From: Lepidurus packardi | Taxonomy: Eukaryota > Arthropoda > Branchiopoda > Notostraca > Triopsidae | DNA length: 64,000 nucleotides | Reading direction: 5' to 3' | Assembly (NCBI GenBank): GCA_023053545.1 | Contig: JAKZAN010000005.1 | Span: 11,408,001-11,472,000, forward strand | Shown here: positions 1-11,153 of the stretch, piece by piece | How the letters are laid out: the number at the start of each line of letters is the position of its first letter | Numbering within the stretch: the stretch's first letter is position 1 | Translations under genes and position numbers: made by a program | The notes under the pieces: model-generated | The model's input: only the letters and a program-made list of their open reading frames with translations | The model's database searches: none | What the model was told of the DNA's origin: nothing

Positions 1-110
1 AAGAAAGAAAGTAGCGCAGAAGAGGTGAAGAGCAGGAGGTTTAGAGGTGGCTAATCCATACCTTTTCACTGTTCTAAAAGAAACACTGTAGAGCAAGTTT
101 AATTTATGCA

Positions 111-1275
111 ATGTGGAACTGTCCTGGAGATTTTAATGATCGGATGGGTGATAGTGAACCTGATGCAACAGATAATCCAAGTGAAGACGTTCTTCGTAAA
201 ATAGAAGAAGATTCACCATCGGATGTACACTCGATTCTAGAAAAACTGGAAGACTACTTACCAGATTCAACAAAAGTACACATTATTCTTACTTTTTCTT
301 CCTGATGATCCATAATTATAATTGTCTAGTTACACCAGTCGCTTTGGCTAGCCAACAAGGGTTTTCGGAATAGCAAATACTTCTATGTACCTCGGAAGAT
401 CCGAGATAGCCCCTTGGTGCTGATGATGCCTCAAGGCAAGGAAACAAATGTAATAGACTTAAAGTACGTATCTGCTTAAGGAGAAAATAACCAAAGGGGT
501 CTTTATGACAGGGACCAATCATCAGGGTGACACTATTCACTACTTTTGAGAGTCGACAGGAACTGTACGATCTATTTGTCAATACCAGCGTATTAAACTT
601 CGATGAGGGTATATTGTTCGGTGGAGTGCAAGAAGAGCTCTGTGATACGATTAAACAAATTTGTGAAGCCAAAGGAAGGGTCTATAAGTGCCTTTTTGAA
701 TGCTCCTTGATGACACTGCGCCCCCAAGTAGCCCTGCAATTCGACATCAAGTAAGTTAACTTAACCCGATTCGAACTCTTATAGGTAGTTTCCATTTTGT
801 TGACAGGGTACCTGAGTACGTGTATCTGGCACCCTTGGGCAAAGAGCATGCTATTGAAGTTCACAGCCACTGGCACCGCATCTATAAGAAGCTCGAAGTC
901 ACCGAGCGCGAGATTAGGAATCTTCCATCAATGGGACTTTATCTTCGCGTAACCAATGAGCTAGTTTCATGGATTTTGCTCAACGAATGGGGTTGTATGG
1001 GTATGATGTACACGAAAAAACCGCATCGTCGATCTGGTTACGGAGAACTGGTAGCGAAAGCATTCGCCAAACAATTGGCTGAGATCGGACTTACACCCTT
1101 CGTCTACATCAACGAGTCCAATACAGTGTCGTTTAACTTTTTCAAGAAAATGGGCTTCCAGCTAACGCATAGAGTCAAATGGATGACCTGTGCCCCACCG
1201 TATTTGGCGCAAACTGTTGAGTTATACGCTGGAACAGTTCATCTTCAACCAGATGAATGCGATTCAAAAAACTAG
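111..1275 (+). CDS. FR47/GLYAT-like N-acyltransferase, copy 1
   Basis: Four exons, 111-275, 330-449, 512-750 and 807-1275, give about 330 residues. The phases (0, 0, 2) and internal exon lengths (120 and 239) are shared by all four paralogues here. The last exon carries the acetyl-CoA binding loop RRSGYG after MMYTKK, followed by the FR47/GNAT strand pattern GLTPFVYINESNTVSFNFFKKMGF. This matches the C-terminal FR47-like domain of glycine N-acyltransferase-like enzymes, which move an acyl group from acyl-CoA to an amine or amino acid; the substrate cannot be read from sequence. No signal peptide is evident, so an intracellular enzyme is likely. Start chosen because exon 1 is then 55 codons, as in copies 3 and 4. 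Family call is firm, start less so. Confidence 0.85.
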
Positions 1276-1476
1276 AAATGTAAAACGAAACTCAACCACA
1301 AAACTTAAAACACAATTTCGCTATACGCTTTGGTAAACAAGGTCAGGTATTTCCTTAGAAAGTCGAGGTCTGCGAGGTCACGGATCCCTGAGGGAAGAAG
1401 AAAGGTTATGCCAGTTTAGGGGAGGTTACCGTTGTTGATACATAGTTAACAATTGAGGTATAGGAACGGTTGAAGA

Positions 1477-2722
1477 ATGAGTGCTTGTCAATTTTTGGTC
1501 AACAGTGCACGCGCTGTAAGTAGAAGAGGATACAGAAGTGAAATTAACCAAAGTCTAACCGTCACGCAGAAATCCAACTTTTCGTTGGAGCTCAGTAAGT
1601 CCATGACAACTATTAAAAGTCAAGATGCCCTCCATAAAGTTACGGAGAAGTTACCATTTGATCTGCATTGGGCACTCAAGAAGCTCCAAACGCATTCACC
1701 AGCATCAACAACGGTATGACCTCGTTTTTTTGGGGTTCACAATGTTTTGAAAGCAATACATATCTAGTTGTACCAATCCCTCTTGCTAGCAAGTAAAGGT
1801 TTCCAAACCGGCAAGGACGTTTACATGTCTCGAGACGATTCAGGTAGTCCCTTGACGCTAATGCTGCCCAGAGATCACGAAGACAACGTATGTATATAGG
1901 TATTCATTCACAAACGTCACACCCACTAACGATATCCGTACTCGTGGTATTGACAGGGACCGACTACCAGTGTGTTATTCTTTACTTCCAATGAGCGTAC
2001 TAAGGAACTGTACGAAACCTTTACGGAGACGAACCTTTTGAACTTCAATGAAGGAATTGTCTTCTGTGGGGTACCTCTCACGCTCTGCGATACCATTGAA
2101 CAAGTTTGTCGAGTTAAAGGAGGAGTTTTCAAATGCCTTTCAGAGTGTTCGTTGATGACACTCTCTCCACATCTCGCCTTGCAATTCGACATCAAGTAAC
2201 GCACCGATAAAGAAATATGGATTACTGAATACATGTTCCGGATACCTTCACAGGGTACCAGATCACGTTTACCTGGCGCCCTTGACTAAGGAGCACGCTA
2301 CAATGGTACAGAATAACTGGCACCGCATCTCAAAGAGATTCGAAGTCCTCGAGCGAGAGATTGTCAATCTTCCATCGATGGGCCTTTACATTCGTAATAC
2401 TAATGAACTAGTTTCCTGGATGTTGCTGAACGGCTGGGGAATGATGAGTATGATGTACACAAAGATGGCCCATCGTCGATCTGGTTACGGTGAATTGGTA
2501 GCCAAAGCGCTCGCCAAACAAGTGGCTATGACTGGTCTGACGCCGTTTCTTTACATCGACGTCTACAACAAGGTTTCCTATAGTTGTTTCACGAAAATGG
2601 GCTTCCAGGAAATTCATGGAGTCAAATGGTTGACCTACGCACCACCGCATCTCTCACCGAGTGTTGATTTTTACTCTGGAACAGTTCAGATTCCACGCGA
2701 TGAAAGTGACTCTAAAAGATAA
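1477..2722 (+). CDS. FR47/GLYAT-like N-acyltransferase, copy 2
   Basis: Exons 1477-1713, 1768-1887, 1957-2195 and 2254-2722 encode about 354 residues. Exons 2 and 3 have exactly the lengths of copy 1, and the acyl-CoA loop RRSGYG is intact. The N-terminus is longer and more diverged than in the other copies; a shorter start at 1603 would begin within the part that aligns with the paralogues. It lies 200 bp behind copy 1 on the same strand, so the pair is a tandem duplication. Expected role is acyl-CoA dependent conjugation, with substrate unknown. The frame is open throughout and splice sites are canonical. Confidence 0.83.
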
Positions 2723-4000
2723 AAAAAATTGTGTTCCTCATTAAACTATGATACCTTCATTAAATAACGCAAAAACTAGTGCATGGAAACTCATGCTGGC
2801 GTTAGAAATAGGCTTGTTTGATCATAAACTCAATTTAGGTTTATTGAATCATCAGGTGGATTTATGTTTGTATCTAAGATGTTGTGAGATTTGTGTATTG
2901 CGCTATGATACACAAACGCTATATATTGTAGCCTTGACGTATATAATGTAGCGAATGACCCTTTTCAAAACGTTGGTCTTTGTTAATTTGCATGTTTTGG
3001 AGGAAATGGCGGATTCTTGGTAAAGGGCAAGGCGGGTCAATGAAGTACCAACGTTGAAAGAAGCATGTTCGCTAAGAAAGGGGTCGCCAGTGATATAAAA
3101 AGAGAAGGAAATGTAAAGGAAAGGGAGTCCAGTTTTGGACAGTAAAGGAAATACAACATTTGGAAAGGCGAACCGCGACAATAAGGATGCTGTAGTATCA
3201 GAAAGTGATCTAGGTCTAACAAGGCTTCATCCCATATGATTAACATAAATAAATATCGTTTAACGTGACTCCACTTCAAAAATCAAATCAACGTGAAGGT
3301 ACGATAGTTTCCTTCAATGAAGATATGTTGAAGACATTGTCTCGAAGCAATTAACTGGTAGACTTGTAACTATAAACTATAAACTCGATACTAGTGAATG
3401 TGGAAAGAGACCCGGCTGGAAACCACAAGACAACGTACGCCAGCACTTTTCACTACAGTGCATGTCACTTATGGTATGACCAGACGGTATTACTGGGATC
3501 CACAATTGGATTGATGCTCCGTAATAGTAATAAAGGGCTTGCATCACTATACATCACGTGTGATGCTTAAATCATTGAACGGGGTAGTTGACATGTTCTA
3601 AACTGCGTTCAACAGACGACCTGTTCAAGTATTCAGAGCGGCAATTGAAGGTTGTGACCTAAGGGATGAAAACAATGAAGAACAACGACGGCCTTGAAGC
3701 CAAGGTAATCTTAGTGACCCAGGCCAGGACGACCAGGGCAGCGCGACCGGGTCAAGGGGACTGGCATGTATCTTGGGAGAAGACAAGCGATTTTAAGATC
3801 TTTGACTGATGTTCGGTTTTCCCCAAAGCAAAAAGAAAAATAGTCCTACGTGTCCTACTAGCTATATACCCTGTTCACCCTTTTTTGTCCCACGGGAAAA
3901 CCCAACTTAGGAAGCAAGTTTCTAATGAAAAGACTACATATGAAAATGGAATGGAATATTTCCCCAGACTTGGATTCCTGGTATCAGATATCATCTGGAG
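2723..4000. repeat. Mosaic of dispersed repeats upstream of PAN1
   Basis: No gene. Several blocks recur elsewhere in the window: about 2775-2950 matches 13748-13924; 3039-3180 matches 13384-13515; 3224-3372 is a fucosyltransferase gene fragment; 3400-3600 matches 28765-28975 and 41715-41925; 3668-3835 matches 20322-20480. The area is therefore a patchwork of duplicated pieces and not unique spacer. Confidence 0.75.
3224..3372 (-). pseudogene. Fragment of alpha-1,3-fucosyltransferase gene (exon 1 end plus intron)
   Basis: On the minus strand this piece matches 18973-19122: about the last 70 nt of coding exon 1, the whole intron of about 72 nt with its GTACCT donor and AG acceptor, and only a few bases of exon 2. 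Because the intron is kept, the copy arose from DNA and not from a spliced transcript. Several substitutions separate it from the intact gene. It cannot encode protein by itself. Confidence 0.8.
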
Positions 4001-4006
4001 AGGACC

Positions 4007-4014
4007 TATAAATA
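4007..4014 (+). promoter_or_regulatory. TATA box of PAN1
   Basis: TATAAATA lies about 240 bp upstream of the PAN1 start codon, just before a non-coding leader exon that ends at 4095. The surrounding block (GGTATCAGATATCA, then CCTATAAAT, then ACAACAGACCTTCTCC) is conserved in front of the other PAN copies. Confidence 0.75.
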
Positions 4015-4248
4015 CAGCTTGGGACTATGAGTAGTACAACAGACCTTCTCCATCCTCTCCTGACTGAAGCAGCTTATAAATAACCCTTTTTGACAGTAAG
4101 TTTTCTTGAAGATGTTTTAATCTAAAACAAACCGAAATTTACTAGAATGCTTGACAGCCTAGTGTTTGATATTCTTGGGTAGAACGTAATGCATGGGTCC
4201 TTTTCATTATTGGATAGGTTTCTGATCCACTTCTCAAGTCCGCCGACA

Positions 4249-4566
4249 ATGAACATGGTATCCTCGTCGCTTAGTGTTTTCTTCCTGCTGATGGCGGCCG
4301 TAATGGTTCATTCCTGGCGTGATGGTGACAACGGCTTGATCAGCTGGGACTTTAACTGCGACCTCCACGACCCGAAATATGGGACATTCGACCGCAAGCC
4401 CAGTACTGGGGAACAATGTGGAGGAGTCTGCATCGCCAATCCCCGTTGCCAGTTCTTTGCCCACCGCGATGGGAAATGCTACTTGAAGACTGGACCTGGT
4501 TCAAATATCACCCCCACCTTTGCAGAGGGAACTACCTGCGGCTTTGTCAGATCCCGTGTCGACTAA
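4249..4566 (+). CDS. PAN1: small secreted PAN/Apple-like protein
   Basis: 105 residues: a clear signal peptide (MNMVSSSLSVFFLLMAAVMVHS) followed by an 83-residue domain with six cysteines (NCDL, EQC, GVC, RC, KCYL, TCGF) and a C-rich core CGGVCIANPRC..F..HRDGKCYLK. This resembles a minimal PAN/Apple module, a fold used for protein or carbohydrate binding outside the cell. The start is ATG 4249, right after a leader intron (4096-4217, donor GTAAGT, acceptor TAG); the in-frame ATG at 4189 lies inside that intron. It is the only PAN copy outside the 21-49 kb cluster and mixes features of two cluster subtypes (DPKYGTFDRK with RCQF...KTG). The PAN assignment rests on cysteine pattern and is not certain. 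Confidence 0.8.
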   Translation: MNMVSSSLSVFFLLMAAVMVHSWRDGDNGLISWDFNCDLHDPKYGTFDRKPSTGEQCGGVCIANPRCQFFAHRDGKCYLKTGPGSNITPTFAEGTTCGFVRSRVD

Positions 4567-6391
4567 TTTGCAATGGATAAAGATCGTCTGCCGGTAAAAG
4601 ACAACCTTGACATACATTTCATCGACAAATTTCTAGTTCCGGGATCAATGCTTTTTTCCTTTCGAGTTTAGCATGCGTGCTATTGCTTGCTATACTAACC
4701 AAGGAATCTAATTATGTTGAAAGCAATTAATGTTTTGTTAAATGAATTTCGGTGTAGTTGACGTGTTAACTTGGTCTTTAAAAAGAATGCTTGAGACCAG
4801 TAAAGAAATTATCCATTGTATAGTAAACATAAAATTTTGGAAATTGATTCGAAAGAAAACCGATTACATTAATAATAAGAGTGCAGCTCCGTCAGATTTT
4901 CAAATTTGCTGACGACTTTCAAGATAAGGAATGGTCGGACAGCCATTGTCCATATTTCTGGGCATTCGCAATTTTAGCTGTTATCGTAGATTGTTTGCTT
5001 TTTTTTCATTCTCCAGGAAGCTAGGTATTCTGACAAGATTGGACTAGTCTTTTAAGCAATGTCACGCCTGTGTTAACTGTGGTATACTTTCCGGGTTGAT
5101 ACTGGATTTCGAGGTGCGGATGACCAGGATCCGAATTGGTGGTGAAGGACGCGAGGCGGAGTAGATGCTCGCTAAAACATATTACGTTTTACCGAATTGT
5201 TCAGGGGCACGTAACAATTAATGTCTGTTACATAGTATGAAGGTTTACAAACGTTTATAAAGGCCACCTTGCAATGTGATTCAAGTGGCAGTTTTGCTTT
5301 TCACTATCCACTGTTTTGAATATTGTATTTCGCTTTGGTTTCTTTCAACTTTTGGATCTTTTTTCTGATCCTTCTGATTTCTTTATCTGCACCGTAGAGA
5401 AATCAAGGAAAACGTGTCTTAGTTGGTGGAACCGGCGGTTCGGTATTCTGCACTCTGAAATGTGGCGATAACGTTGTCATAGTCAGTTTAAATGGGATAT
5501 AACAAGTTGCATTTGTGACTGACTAGTAGCTGGACCGGTACAGGTTGGTAAACAAGAGGATAAGGGTTCGCTTTAGGTAGCTCGGACTGCGGAGTAGCTG
5601 GATGCGGCTCGGGCTTTGTATACGCTCCCACGCTCCTTATTAGAGGTGGATTTCAATAAACACATTTCTAATGGATAAGATTTGGGGTTGGGCTTTATAA
5701 CCTGCTTCAGATCCTACCGTTTCGATCAGTTACCCAAATTATTCACCTCTGCAAAATGCAAAACGGATTAGCGGGCCGCGAATTATATCTACGTACTAAC
5801 TAACGCCTTGGACTGGAAACATTCCAAGTCTGTAGTTCAAACTTTTTTTTTCTTTTTTGCGTAATGCGTGGCGTAGGTGGAATTCCTTTATTAACCATTT
5901 ACTGAACTTCCAGGGATTTACAAAAGCATAATTGTCAGTGCCTGCTGTTCCAAAAGGCTTGTGCAAGGTCAGGTGTTTTTATCCTACAGAAGCTTGGTTT
6001 GGTCCATGGTGAATTGGGGTTGTAAGTCAAGGCTTCCATTTGGAGTAAAGAAAAACGTTTAAATTGTACGTGCTTTTACTAGAATATTCATAAAAATTAC
6101 CTGAACTTTTTAAGTAATTAATTTTGCTCTGAACTTTTGTAGTTACACAATTTTCTAAGTATGCTTCACGTATTTTTACTGTTTATTTCCACGGTGTATG
6201 ATCGTTAGGAGTCTTATGTAGTTACGAAACCGCTCAACGCATAAAAACTATAGGGTAGACCAAAACTGTTATTTTCCCGTTTACCGTACTATAGGACTTG
6301 TTCGCTCCAAGCTGACCAAACCGAAAACGACTTCCAAGAAAAATGCGTTTTTACCATATGCAAAGAAAGAAGAAAACGCACAACTAGGTAT
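4567..6391. other. Intergenic spacer, nothing recognised
   Basis: AT-rich spacer between PAN1 and the CUB-like gene. All frames are short. The first 60 bases after PAN1 match the 3' flank of the other PAN copies (ATTTGCAATGG); beyond that I see no repeat or RNA gene. Confidence 0.6.
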
Positions 6392-6414
6392 TATAAAAGG
6401 GGTAGGCTATCAGT
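6392..6414 (+). promoter_or_regulatory. Core promoter of the CUB-like gene
   Basis: TATAAAAG at 6392-6399 is followed by the arthropod initiator-like TCAGT at 6410-6414 and again at 6414. The first coding ATG is at 6438, which would leave a very short 5' leader. Confidence 0.55.
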
Positions 6415-6437
6415 CAGTTGGCACAAGTATCGCAGCC

Positions 6438-8222
6438 ATGGCAGTGGTAAGCTATGAGGAAGGCTTTTGTGGAAAGTCAAGATATTACAAGTTTTTAAAC
6501 TTAATTTTAACATTTACAATATTTTTTTTTGCTTAGACTATGGAAAAGTTCATGTGGATTGTGGTGATGTTATGCCTGGAGGCAGTTTCAGCCGAGAAAC
6601 GTGGTTGGGAATCGGACCCGAATACGATTGGCACTAATGTGACCTCTGATCCTCGTTCAGGCAAATGTAAGTGGATAGTTTTTCGCAAACAAATATGCTC
6701 TCATCTGGTTTGGTTTTAAATCGTTTTGATTTCGGCAGTCTTGTCACTGTTTTCCATCGTCAAGTTCAAAAATGACGCCTGCAAAGGCAGCAATAGCTAC
6801 AATGGGACGTGCTTAACTTCCGCCGAATGTTCTGCAGCTGGTGGAACTGTGGCTGGCTCTTGCGCCTCTGGATTTGGAGTTTGCTGCACCCGTAAGATAC
6901 ATTTTGAACTAAACAAACGCAGTCCAACGGTTAAATGTCACATTTTAGTCTTCATATCGAAATGCGGGCAAAGTACGTCGAGAAACTGCACGTATTTCAC
7001 GAACCCCGGTGGTGTGGGTACAACGTATTCCACCGGCGGTCAATGTTCGATGACGGTCAAGAAATGCGATGCCAACATTTGTCAATTGCGGGTGGACTTT
7101 ATTTCGTTCAGTATCGCACAGCCGACCAACAACAGTATTTGCCTTACGGACATATTCACGGTCAGCGGAGCTTCTAACAACGTGCCAGCAATCTGCGGCG
7201 ACAACGCTGGACAACATAGTAAGGAATTGCCATGCCTGTTTCTTATTATTCCAATATTTTGTACACAGTACTCGTTTTGTTCATGATTTTTTAAAATAAT
7301 TTTTAGTGTATCTTGATGCGACGACTAGTCAGGAAAGTTGGACTCTCAACTTTATGCTTTCCGGAAGTTCGTCTCGAACGTGGAATTTGAAACTAACCCA
7401 GATTCCTTGCGACTCACGGCTTACAGGTGTATAGACACGAATCCCTTCATCTAATGACATCTAAATTTTGAATCATTCTGAATTACGTTTTATTCATATA
7501 GCGCCGAGCGATTGCCTTCAATACTTCACGGAAGCCTCCGGGACGATTAAGAGCTATAATTTCGATTTTGTTCCTAATACCGATCCAGCAAGGCAGATTT
7601 CTAACCAAGACTACTCCATCTGCATCCGCAAAAACCAGGGGTTTTGCGGAATCTGCTACACCGCTTGTACGGATTCTGTGAATTCAGCTAACCCGGTCTC
7701 TTTTACCATCAGTGAATCCATAGCGACACGAAACTTTGCACGCAACGAACAAGCATTAGCGGTTGGTGCAGTAGCTGCAGTAGCTGCAGTACCTGCGGTA
7801 CCTTCGTTCGCCGGTAATAATTCCTTTCCTGCTACTGCTGGCATTCCTGGCGTTGCTGGTGTTACTGGCGTTCCGGGCATTCTTGGCGGTTGTACCAAAG
7901 ATTGGGTCTCGATTCCTTGCGGCAGTGATCAAACTAATTCTGCATTACTATCAGTTGTCGGAGATTACACAACTCAGTGCGTTGACAAGTATTGTGGGAG
8001 ATTCTTCAACCCGATCAATGGCCTTGCTACCAATGCAGCTGTATACAGTAAACATTGTCACATTTTAGCTTAATTACAATCTTAAAAAGCTCCGTTTCCC
8101 TCGCAGGTTACCGAACTCCGTTCCAAATTCGCTACTACACCGACAGCACGGAAACTGACGATGTTGCTAACATGGGTTTCTGCCTCAACTATGTTCAACA
8201 AGCCTGTACCTCGACCGGGTAA
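6438..8222 (+). CDS. Secreted CUB-like protein with Ala/Val/Pro linker
   Basis: Seven exons: 6438-6446, 6537-6666, 6739-6891, 6949-7218, 7307-7426, 7502-8047 and 8107-8222, all internal junctions in phase 1 after the first, giving 447 residues. The first coding exon is only nine bases; an alternative start is ATG 6541 (MEKF) in exon 2. A signal peptide is followed by a Cys-rich segment (ACKGSNSYNGTCLTSAECS...GSCASGFGVCC), a first CUB-like domain (NCTYFTNPGG...CSMTVKKCDANICQLRVDFISFSI), then a second part with IPCGSDQTNS and CGRFF. This architecture is widespread in arthropods; it is extracellular and of unknown partner. Around residues 312-350 lies a low-complexity stretch rich in Ala, Val, Pro and Gly that separates the two halves. 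AATAAA at 8352 may be its poly(A) signal. Confidence 0.88.
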
Positions 8223-8913
8223 TAAGGACCAGCGATGAAAAACCTTTGGGTGCGATAATCACCCTTTTGTACAGCAATTTATTTATTCTTTTGCATGTTT
8301 TAGACGTTAAACCATTAGTTTATTCTGTCCCACTTTTGAATTCTGTTGCAAAATAAAATCTTCCGCAGTACAGATGTGGTTTTGATGGTTACTTTCATAT
8401 ACACTAAAAAAACAAAAATTTTGTTTTTTTTAATCCACAGTTTGTTTGTTTGTTTTTTAATCCACATTTTAAATAAATAAATAATAAAACTTGAACGCCT
8501 TTTTAAATGCTTTTTTAAATGAATTTTTAAATGTTTTTTTAAATGAAGCAACATGTGACAAGTGTGTGTCTATCTTATTTCACAGCATGAAGTTACATAT
8601 CTTCTTTCAAATTAGGTCACGTCAATAAAGTTATACAATTAACTGTAGCTCGCTAGATCCTTGAACGAAGGTCCTATGACGCATCTCATTACTTCCAAAT
8701 TGCAGACTTCCTTCTACAAGGGACAAGCTGAAGACTTGAACATATAATTTGGATCGAAGAATAATTAAGTTTACAACGACAAATTAGCCGATCACGTGTT
8801 ATCACCACCTGTCGTATTTCATAAAGTTTTTTTTCTAGTGAGAAGCCTTTCAGGTTGTCGATAGTCTTCCTGGACTGAAATCAGAGGCGGCTCTTCACTC
8901 TAGTCAAGAAAAA
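8223..8913. other. Spacer with low-complexity T/A repeats
   Basis: No gene. From about 8395 to 8560 there are runs of short repeats (TTTAATCCACA twice, then TTTTTAAATG units). The remainder up to the protease promoter shows nothing recognisable. Confidence 0.6.
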
Positions 8914-8920
8914 TATAAAT
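8914..8920 (+). promoter_or_regulatory. TATA box of the serine protease homologue
   Basis: TATAAAT lies 60 bp upstream of ATG 8980, which is a normal distance for a short 5' leader. Confidence 0.6.
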
Positions 8921-8979
8921 GCGACCGCCGGGAGCGAAGAAAAATTCATTCCTTCGGACTCAACTGAAACGTAAACGAA

Positions 8980-10641
8980 ATGAGTTCCAAGTTTTTCGTG
9001 GTGTTGGTAGCCCTGTTTGGGATTTTTGCCTTAGCTTCCGCGGTCAACCCAAACGGTGACGATGCTGACGGTGTTGGGCCCATCACAGTCGAACCCGGTT
9101 TGCTCGCATTCCTACTGAGCCAACAGCAACACGTAAGTCAACCACACCTCCTTATAGTGTACGTACTTTAAAATGTCTACAATAAATTCAAACGCTAGAG
9201 TTCAGAACCAAACCCCGTAGAGCCAACGAAAATGGACGTGAGCCTCTGGGAGCGCGCAGTACTCTCTCGTAAGTCCTTACTTGACTAACTTTCATTTACA
9301 CTTTCAAGTTCCATACTTTCCAGAACAATAATTACACTGTTTGCTTTTTTTTTAGCTTTTAGTCGCATGGTCTCTTACTTGCGACAATTTGGGTGTGGTA
9401 GTGCCGTTGCCCCAGCCTGTAGCTGCGGCATCAAAGGAAATTCAGTAAATACAGTATTTTTTAATACTTCGCTTTCAACTCACAATTAACTTCACTATCT
9501 TGACAGAATCGTATCATAGGTGGTCAAGAATCAACCCTGAAAAAATGGCCCTGGATGGCCTTTTTGTTAATGGACAATACTACACGTTGTGGAGGCAGTC
9601 TGATCAGCGAAAACTGGGTCGTTACATCTGCTCGCTGCGTCTATCAAGTCAATAGAGTAGATGTCTACCTGGGAATTAATGACATCACAGTAACTGCCCT
9701 TCACGTACGTATAACTCGTCATGGCTTAAAAAGATATGTAAATAGCTGTTTTTACGAAATGCATAACAGGTAACAAATGCCGCCATCATGATCCATCCGA
9801 ATTTCGACCCGAATACCAAAGATAACGACATTGCACTATTAAGACTGATTAAGACGGCGCCTTTGAGTGCTGCCATCCAGCCCATTTGCCTGCCTTACAA
9901 GTTTAATACAACGGATTTTGACGGACAGAATGCTACAGTGACCGGTAAGCGAATCTAAGATATATTATAGCCAGTACGGACAGAGCGTTACTGGTGCCCT
10001 GGGTGGTTGCTCTAAGCATGGCGCCTTTTCGCCGAAAAGAAACCAATCCGAGTACAGTTAGCGTCCTTGTCAGTTTTGCGCGCTGAGCAACTGCCTCGAG
10101 TACCCGCAACCTTTAACCGGCGCTCGTTAAGCACAAAATGATACAATAATTGTCTGTTTTGCTAGGTTGGGGTTATACCAGCCAAAAGGGCCCCTTTTCA
10201 AATAAACTCTTGGAAACGACTCTCTCTATTTTGAACAAAACTCAGTGTACAGCGGCCCCATTCTTTTATTTTGATTTTGAAATTACGGATAACATGTTTT
10301 GCATGCCCCGTAAAGATGGCGCCGGTTCCTGCCAAGTAATTGGGAATTTAAGAATTTTCTTATTTTTTACGGCATTTCATAACTTGTTCTTCTTCTCCGT
10401 AGGGTGATGAAGGTGGCCCTGTCAATTGGCAAAGTGGAACGAACACGTACTTGATTGGGTTATATTCCTGGTCACCGAGTTGCGAAATCGAAGAATATCC
10501 TGGAGTTTACACCAAACTGACGAATTACCTGAGCTGGATTGATCAAACAACTGGTAAAGTTGAGGAAAACTAGTTGTGGTTTTTTTATTTCAAGGAAATC
10601 TTTTCCATACTTTTACAGGCCAGACATTTTGCAATATATAA
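8980..10641 (+). CDS. Secreted trypsin-like serine protease homologue (inactive)
   Basis: Eight exons: 8980-9132, 9199-9268, 9356-9444, 9507-9704, 9770-9944, 10166-10335, 10403-10553 and 10619-10641, total 342 residues. A signal peptide ([20 protein letters not shown]) and an 80-residue pro-region precede the S1 domain that begins at RIIGG. The domain has the usual landmarks WPWMAFL, CGGSL, DIALLRL and a C-terminal [15 protein letters not shown]. However, the catalytic His motif (normally AAHC) reads SARC and the catalytic Ser motif (normally GDSGGP) reads GDEGGP, so both residues are replaced while Asp (DIAL) is kept. By family knowledge such proteins are non-catalytic serine protease homologues that act as cofactors or binding proteins, for instance in arthropod immune cascades. 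Frame and splice sites are clean. Confidence 0.9.
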
Positions 10642-10918
10642 GTGCAATCTAATTGAGGCGACAAATTTATCCAGAATTTGGAAGACCACAGCAGACATTG
10701 TGAATCAATCGACCTGAGTGATTCAACTACAGCAATATAATGGCATTAAAGGATTGGGTTAATACACTGGGATAATACAATTGGGAATTATACAAACCAA
10801 AAAGAAAATCAATCTCTAATGTCCTTGATCACAGCTGAACTTACAGCTGAACAAAGTCACAGTAGTTCTTTCTCATTTACTTACCGGAAAATTTTTTCCA
10901 TCAATTTTAAACATTTGA

Positions 10919-11153
10919 GGTCCGAACCAATCCCCGAAGCGCCACTGAAAACGGAAGCGTAAGTTCTGGCTGGACTCACTTTCATTTACATTTTCAACTT
11001 TCACGCTATTCCAAACTACCAGTAGACTGTCTATTTATTGTCCTTTTAGCTTTCAATCGCATAGTCTCATACTTGCCAACATTCAGTTGTGGTAGTGCCG
11101 TTGCCCCACCCACGACCGTTCGCCCGGCCACGACCGCTGCAGTTGAGATTGTA
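10919..11153 (+). pseudogene. Decayed duplicate of exons 2-3 of the protease homologue
   Basis: About 300 bp behind the protease homologue, 10919-10960 resembles its exon 2 (GAACCAAYCCCCG) and 11050-11153 resembles exon 3 with RIVSYLPTFSCGSAVAP in place of [17 protein letters not shown]. The intron between them is also recognisable. The exon 3 copy runs on into a Thr/Pro/Ala-rich tail. No S1 domain exons follow, so this is a partial tandem duplication. Confidence 0.75.

Noticed and set aside
316..672. Minus-strand open frame of 118 codons
   Set aside because: It is the shadow of acyltransferase exons 2 and 3 and spans their intron.
4189..4248. In-frame ATG upstream of the PAN start (MHGSFSLLDRFLIHF...)
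   Set aside because: This stretch is in a leader intron ending TTGGATAG; the methionine MNMVSS begins a proper signal peptide. In PAN8 a single-base deletion breaks the extension while the protein stays intact.
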